The position numbers and the translations under genes are program-made. The notes under the pieces were generated by a model. It was not told where the DNA came from and did not search any database. It saw only the letters and a program-made list of their open reading frames with translations. DNA of 9,875 bases from Bacilli bacterium (lineage in GTDB: Bacteria; Bacillota_I; Bacilli_A; ML615J-28; CAG-313): NCBI GenBank assembly GCA_900770645.1, contig CAAGKY010000020.1:1-9875 (forward strand). The letters run 5' to 3'. Positions 6,933 to 9,875 of the stretch are shown here, piece after piece (within the stretch, counting starts at the first letter, position 1; the number at the start of each line of letters is the position of its first letter).

Positions 6933-8075
6933 CTAAAGCATTGTAGGAACTAAACTTAGTAGAACTCCACCAGCGATAACTGATGCAATTTGTCCAGCTA
7001 CGTTTGCTCCAGCAGCTTGCATTAACAAGTGGTTTGTAGGGTCAGCTTCTAGTCCTACTTTTTGAACTACACGGCAAGCCATTGGGAAGGCTGAAATTCC
7101 GGCAGCTCCAACAAGTGGATTGATTTTCTTTTTAGAGAATAGATTAATAAGTTTAGCAAACATAATACCACCAAATGTATCAAATATGAATGCTCCTAAA
7201 CCTAGTAACATAATCATTAATGTTTCTTTAGTGACAAATTGTTCAGCTTTCATACTGAAGGCAATTGTGATTCCTAATACTAATGTTATTAAATTAACAA
7301 GTGAATTACTTGCTGTTTCTGTTAAACTCTTTAGAACTCCACATTCTCTTAATAAGTTACCAAACATTAAGAATCCTACTAATGATACTGATGCAGGTGC
7401 AATTAATCCTGTAATAACAGTAACTAAGATAGGGAAAATAATTCTTGTTGTTTGACTAACATTAGCAGGATTATAATCCATTCTAATCATACGTTCTTTC
7501 TTAGTTGTACAAGCCTTCATAACTAAAGGTTGAATAATTGGAACAAGTGCCATATAACTATATGCGGCAACTGCGATTGCTCCCATATATTCACTCTTTA
7601 ATACTTGTGATACTAGAATAGCTGTAGGACCATCAGCGGCACCGATGATACCGATACTTGCGGCATCTTTGATTCCAAATCCCATTAATTCAGCAAGTAA
7701 GATCGTTAAGAAAATACCAACTTGTGCTGCAGCTCCAAAGAACATTAATTTTGGATTTGATAAGATAGGACCAAAGTCAATCATTGCTCCTATACCGATA
7801 AATAGTAGTAACGGGAATGCTTCACTAGCTTCAATCCCAACATTAAATAACCATTCAATAATACCATTTGCCTCTACTACTCCAGCAATTGTTTGATTAA
7901 TTGCTCCTGAGAAAGGTAAGTTAACTAAAATAGCTCCAAATCCCATTGGTAGTAATAGAGAAGGTTCTAATTCTTTTTTAATCGCAAGAAAAATTAATAC
8001 AACACCAATAACCATCATTAGAATTTCTTTCCATGTTATATTAATTATTCCTTCTAATAAATATTCAAAAAACAT
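6933..8075 (-). CDS. oadB: Sodium ion-translocating decarboxylase, beta subunit (OadB family)
   Basis: This 380-residue protein is hydrophobic throughout, with about nine to eleven membrane spans. It carries the OadB-family signature blocks: GAMIDFGPILSNPKLMFFGAA (97-117), GIIGAADGPTAI (142-153, with the conserved Asp148), and GAAGISAFPMACRVVQ (323-338) followed by GANVAGQIASVIAGG (356-370). In oxaloacetate, methylmalonyl-CoA and related decarboxylases, the beta subunit decarboxylates carboxybiotin and exports sodium. Which acid is used cannot be told without the alpha subunit, which is not in the window. The ATG at 8075 has only a weak AAAGGG site 9 nt upstream. The first gene of a two-gene unit with the OadG-like gene, it has a TAG stop. 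Confidence 0.92.
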   Translation of the reverse strand: MFFEYLLEGIINITWKEILMMVIGVVLIFLAIKKELEPSLLLPMGFGAILVNLPFSGAINQTIAGVVEANGIIEWLFNVGIEASEAFPLLLFIGIGAMIDFGPILSNPKLMFFGAAAQVGIFLTILLAELMGFGIKDAASIGIIGAADGPTAILVSQVLKSEYMGAIAVAAYSYMALVPIIQPLVMKACTTKKERMIRMDYNPANVSQTTRIIFPILVTVITGLIAPASVSLVGFLMFGNLLRECGVLKSLTETASNSLVNLITLVLGITIAFSMKAEQFVTKETLMIMLLGLGAFIFDTFGGIMFAKLINLFSKKKINPLVGAAGISAFPMACRVVQKVGLEADPTNHLLMQAAGANVAGQIASVIAGGVLLSLVPTML

Positions 8076-8110
8076 TTTTTCTAGCCCTTTCTACATTTAA
8101 TTACTTTTAT

Positions 8111-8138
8111 ATTTTACCACATTTTTTAATTTTCGCAA
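8111..8138 (-). promoter_or_regulatory. Promoter of the OadB unit
   Basis: On the minus strand TTGCGA (8133-8138) and TAAAAT (8111-8116) are 16 bases apart, and TG sits just before the -10 (TGGTAAAAT), as in the peptidase-operon promoter. It lies immediately downstream of the stop codon of the DUF3267 gene at 8140-8142. No hairpin terminator separates the two genes, so some read-through from that gene is likely. Confidence 0.55.
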
Positions 8139-8139
8139 A

Positions 8140-8730
8140 CTAATTTGTTATTTTAGAATAGAATGTTTGTTTAGGGCCTGTATCGTTAATTATTGTATCT
8201 TTTGGTAGTTTAAATAATAATAACCATGTACAGTATAAATCACCAATACATCCTCCAACGTGAATCGCAAATAAAATACTTGCATACAATCCTGTAATAT
8301 CATTTGGAAGTAAAATCACTAAAGCTCCAAATACAATTGTAAAAACTATAAATGGTGATAATAACGCAATCAATGATGTTTTTCTTGTAGTATATATATT
8401 AGGAACACCACAGAAAGCGCATGATAAAGTAATACCGAAAGTAAGTTTTTGTTTAGTTAATGCTTTATAAGCAATACCATGTACTAATTCATGTAATACA
8501 ATATATAAAATCATTGCTATTAAAAAAACAACTGTTGATATATAGTATTTCCCTAACTTTTCTTCCCCAACTTCAATTTTAATATTTTTAATAAAGAACA
8601 ATCCAACCACAATAACTGCTATTATAAACAAAGCAGCAACATTAAAAATAATACCAGTTTTTTTATTAGTAGCATCTATTTCTTTTTTTAGTTTGTATCC
8701 TTCTGGTAATTCATTATAGTAATTTGCCAT
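8140..8730 (-). CDS. DUF3267-family membrane zinc-metallopeptidase-like protein
   Basis: This 196-residue protein has four apparent membrane spans (about 27-48, 62-83, 119-140, 146-172). The second span ends in LHELVHGIAYKAL, with the zinc-type HExxH motif (His80, Glu81, His84). Later blocks fit the DUF3267 family: HVGGCIGDLY (157-166, with Asp164 a candidate third metal ligand) and LPKDTIINDTGPKQTFYSK (175-193). These proteins are thought to be intramembrane peptidases related in layout to site-2 proteases, but no substrate is established. The ATG at 8730 has AAGGAGGT with good spacing. It has its own promoter after rpmE and looks monocistronic, possibly reading into oadB. TAG stop. Confidence 0.83.
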   Translation of the reverse strand: MANYYNELPEGYKLKKEIDATNKKTGIIFNVAALFIIAVIVVGLFFIKNIKIEVGEEKLGKYYISTVVFLIAMILYIVLHELVHGIAYKALTKQKLTFGITLSCAFCGVPNIYTTRKTSLIALLSPFIVFTIVFGALVILLPNDITGLYASILFAIHVGGCIGDLYCTWLLLFKLPKDTIINDTGPKQTFYSKITN

Positions 8731-8752
8731 AAAAACCTCCTTAAGTAATACT

Positions 8753-8761
8753 ATTATACCA
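8753..8761 (-). promoter_or_regulatory. Extended -10 promoter of the DUF3267 gene
   Basis: On the minus strand TGGTATAAT gives a perfect extended -10. The expected -35 place (8776-8781, TGGCAT) falls inside the rpmE terminator hairpin and is poor, so the promoter must rely on the TG extension. The predicted leader is only about 16 nt, just enough for the AAGGAGGT site. Confidence 0.6.
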
Positions 8762-8762
8762 C

Positions 8763-8797
8763 AAAATAAAAAAATATGCCATCAATAGATAGCATAT
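8763..8797 (-). terminator. Terminator of rpmE
   Basis: On the minus strand ATATGCTATC and GATGGCATAT form a 10-bp stem with one G-T pair (8788-8797 and 8774-8783) around a TATT loop. It is followed by seven T, an A and four T. It lies 11 bases after the rpmE stop. Confidence 0.88.
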
Positions 8798-8808
8798 TAT
8801 TTTTTAAA

Positions 8809-9027
8809 TTATTTTGTATCTTTTTTAGCCATACTAACACGTTTGTTGAATTTATCAATTCTACCAGCTGCTTGAACAAATTTTTGTTCTCCTGTATAGA
8901 ATGGATGACATTTTGAACATGTATCAACACGAATTTCTTTTTTAGTTGATCCTGATTCAAATTCTGCACCACATGATACACAAACGACTTTGACTTTATG
9001 ATACTCTGGATGAATTCCTTGTTTCAT
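8809..9027 (-). CDS. rpmE: 50S ribosomal protein bL31 (zinc-binding, C+ form)
   Basis: This 72-residue protein is bL31, a large-subunit ribosomal protein that helps bridge the two subunits. It begins MKQGIHPEYH and carries two CxxC pairs, CVSC (16-19) and CSKC (37-40), the zinc-binding C+ form. HPFYTG (41-46) and GRIDKFNKRV (55-64) are family hallmarks. C+ forms often release zinc when a zinc-free paralogue is made in zinc shortage; no paralogue is in this window. AAGGAG (9035-9040) sits 7 nt before the ATG. It is transcribed alone, between a perfect consensus promoter and its own terminator, as expected for a strongly expressed gene. Confidence 0.97.
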   Translation of the reverse strand: MKQGIHPEYHKVKVVCVSCGAEFESGSTKKEIRVDTCSKCHPFYTGEQKFVQAAGRIDKFNKRVSMAKKDTK

Positions 9028-9078
9028 AATAGCACTCCTTCCGCCATGATTTTACTTAATCATAGTAAGTATTTTCGC
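9028..9078 (-). promoter_or_regulatory. Short rpmE leader with two competing hairpins, candidate L31 autoregulatory element
   Basis: The predicted leader of about 50 nt contains ATGATT and AATCAT (9058-9063 and 9046-9051), a 6-bp stem around AAGTAA. It overlaps a second possible stem, ACTTA with TAAGT, and only one can form. The GGCGGAAGGAG ribosome-site region directly follows. L31 leader RNAs that bind the protein are known in several Bacillota; whether this belongs to that class is inference. Confidence 0.35.
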
Positions 9079-9084
9079 TATTAT

Positions 9085-9113
9085 ATTATATCAAAAACAA
9101 TGCTTTTTGTCAA
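9085..9113 (-). promoter_or_regulatory. Perfect consensus promoter of rpmE
   Basis: On the minus strand TTGACA (9108-9113) and TATAAT (9085-9090) are separated by exactly 17 bases, with an AT-rich stretch upstream. This is a full match to the sigma-70/sigma-A consensus, fitting a ribosomal protein gene. Confidence 0.9.
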
Positions 9114-9130
9114 ATAAATTACTATTAGAA

Positions 9131-9168
9131 ATATATAAAAACACTAAACAAGAAAGTTTAGTGTTTTT
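9131..9168 (-). terminator. Terminator of the right-end gene
   Basis: Two perfect 13-base arms (9137-9149 and 9156-9168, core ACACTAAAC) enclose a 6-base loop, five bases after the TAA stop. The arms start and end in A/T runs, so the hairpin has a T tail on either strand. It isolates this gene from rpmE. Confidence 0.88.
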
Positions 9169-9173
9169 ACTTT

Positions 9174-9848
9174 TTAGATAATACCTAATACAGTTTCAAT
9201 ACCTGTTTTAAGTAAAGATAAATCAAATGTCTTAGATGCATCCAATAATTGATATAATTGTCTCAATCCTGCATCTACTCCATCTACAACTAGTAAGTAT
9301 GTTTGATCAGTTGCGGCATTAGAACCTTCATAACCTTTCTTCATACTTGCATAGTTATCAATATTAACATTTTCAAATCCACCAAGCGAATTAATAGTTG
9401 CTATTATTCTTGCGATGATAATCACTTCATCATCCCATTCATCGTTCATGTTATTGTCTCTTTGTTCTGTGAACCATGTAGTTATGTATTTTGTAAGAGT
9501 ACCAGAAATATTATCATATATTGCACGATATAATATATTTCTATATAATTTAGATTCGTTTAATACAGCAAATATATCTTCAAGTTTTTCAACATCTGTA
9601 GATGTTATAACATCAGATAAAATTGTATTCATATTGATTGTACCATCAATACTAAACTCTCCTAATTCAGCAATAATATTACGTAATGCAATAATTTCTT
9701 TATGCCATTCATTTTCTTTAATTGCTTTAATATTTAGTGTTTCTCCTTCAAATGTTGGAAGTAAATTCGCATTATATAACATCATGATGCATTCACCTTG
9801 ATTAGCAATACATGTTAATCCTTTAATAGGAGTGGCAAGTGTTTCATT
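9174..9848 (-). CDS. Unrecognised protein with an internal helical repeat, 5' end missing
   Basis: The frame is open from the right adapter to the TAA at 9174-9176, giving 224 residues of C-terminal sequence. An ATG at 9783-9785 could start a 203-residue protein, but it has no ribosome site and the frame continues upstream (NETLATPIKGLTCIANQGEC), so I treat the gene as truncated. I do not recognise the family. The protein is acidic, mostly helical by appearance, and has no membrane span or catalytic motif. Two stretches look like diverged copies: residues about 46-106 (NEWHKEIIALRNIIAELGEF, later LNESKLYRNIL) and about 136-213 (DEWDDEVIIIARIIATINSL, later LDASKTFDLSLL). This suggests the tail of a larger repeat protein, perhaps secreted or surface-exposed. 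Two cysteines lie near the visible start (13 and 20). Confidence 0.75.
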   Translation of the reverse strand, partial: NETLATPIKGLTCIANQGECIMMLYNANLLPTFEGETLNIKAIKENEWHKEIIALRNIIAELGEFSIDGTINMNTILSDVITSTDVEKLEDIFAVLNESKLYRNILYRAIYDNISGTLTKYITTWFTEQRDNNMNDEWDDEVIIIARIIATINSLGGFENVNIDNYASMKKGYEGSNAATDQTYLLVVDGVDAGLRQLYQLLDASKTFDLSLLKTGIETVLGII

Positions 9849-9875
9849 AGATCGGAAGAGCGTCGTGTAGGGAAA
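9849..9875. other. Illumina adapter remnant (Read 1 side, reverse complement), not genomic
   Basis: The last 27 bases begin AGATCGGAAGAGCGTCGTGT and continue as the reverse complement of the standard Illumina Read 1 adapter. Genomic sequence ends at about 9848. Together with the Read 2 remnant at the left, the window is one complete adapter-flanked insert. Confidence 0.97.

Noticed and set aside
7120..7896. Plus-strand frames opposite OadB
   Set aside because: They are antisense to a strongly conserved membrane protein and have no start signals.
8754..8981. Minus-strand 75-residue frame overlapping rpmE
   Set aside because: It is out of frame with rpmE and runs through the rpmE terminator.
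9174..9785. Complete 203-residue gene starting at 9785
   Set aside because: The ATG has no ribosome site or promoter and the frame stays open up to the adapter, so a truncated longer gene is more likely.
9303..9801. Plus-strand frames at 9303-9533 and 9415-9801
   Set aside because: They overlap each other and lie opposite the right-end gene, which has a proper terminator on its own strand.
1..9875. Mycoplasma code (TGA read as Trp)
   Set aside because: All full-length genes read through with TGG for Trp and no in-frame TGA is needed, so the standard bacterial code applies.
1..9875. CRISPR array, insertion sequence, phage or conjugation module
   Set aside because: I found no spaced direct repeats, transposase-like frame, terminal inverted repeats or integrase; the inverted repeats seen are terminators.

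Overview
The window reads as one low-GC (roughly 30% by eye) bacterial fragment of about 9.83 kb, with Illumina adapter sequence still attached at both ends (1-18 and 9849-9875). The two outermost genes are therefore cut by the end of the fragment, not by biology. AT-rich codons, AGGAGG ribosome sites, short intergenic gaps, Gram-positive-type lipoprotein signals and Trp encoded by TGG point to a Bacillota/Mycoplasmatota-type organism using the standard bacterial code. A relative of the Izemoplasmatales, Haloplasmatales or RF39-like lineages is possible, but I cannot place it from this sequence alone. All ten visible stop codons are TAA or TAG.

Left part (19-2218): a secreted GHL10/DUF187-type glycoside-hydrolase-like protein with the start of a C-terminal fibronectin-type domain lies on the minus strand and is truncated. 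It is divergent from a small membrane protein of the TspO/MBR family, the only plus-strand gene. The two promoters are back to back in a 156-bp gap. A 28-bp perfect palindrome plus T-run ends the TspO gene and separates it from the convergent operon.

Middle (2219-6704): a tightly packed four-gene minus-strand operon, read right to left. It holds an M29 aminopeptidase, an M18 aminopeptidase, a thioredoxin-fold lipoprotein with an extra Cys/His module, and an M6-type metalloprotease lipoprotein. Gaps are 9, -1 and 1 nt. One promoter precedes the operon. It looks like a peptide-use unit: an anchored surface protease, a surface redox or disulfide partner, and two cytosolic aminopeptidases that finish the peptides.

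Right-middle (6730-8138): a two-gene minus-strand unit with the beta subunit of a sodium-translocating decarboxylase (OadB family) followed by a 50-residue single-span OadG-like protein. It has its own promoter and terminator. No alpha (carboxyltransferase) or biotin-carrier gene is in the window.

Right part (8140-9848): three independent minus-strand genes. They are a DUF3267 membrane zinc-metallopeptidase-like protein, ribosomal protein bL31 (rpmE, zinc-binding form) with a perfect consensus promoter and a short structured leader, and the C-terminal part of an unrecognised protein with an internal helical duplication, open to the fragment end. Terminators follow the last two. There is no mobile element, CRISPR array, tRNA or rRNA, and no gene-free stretch longer than about 160 bases.
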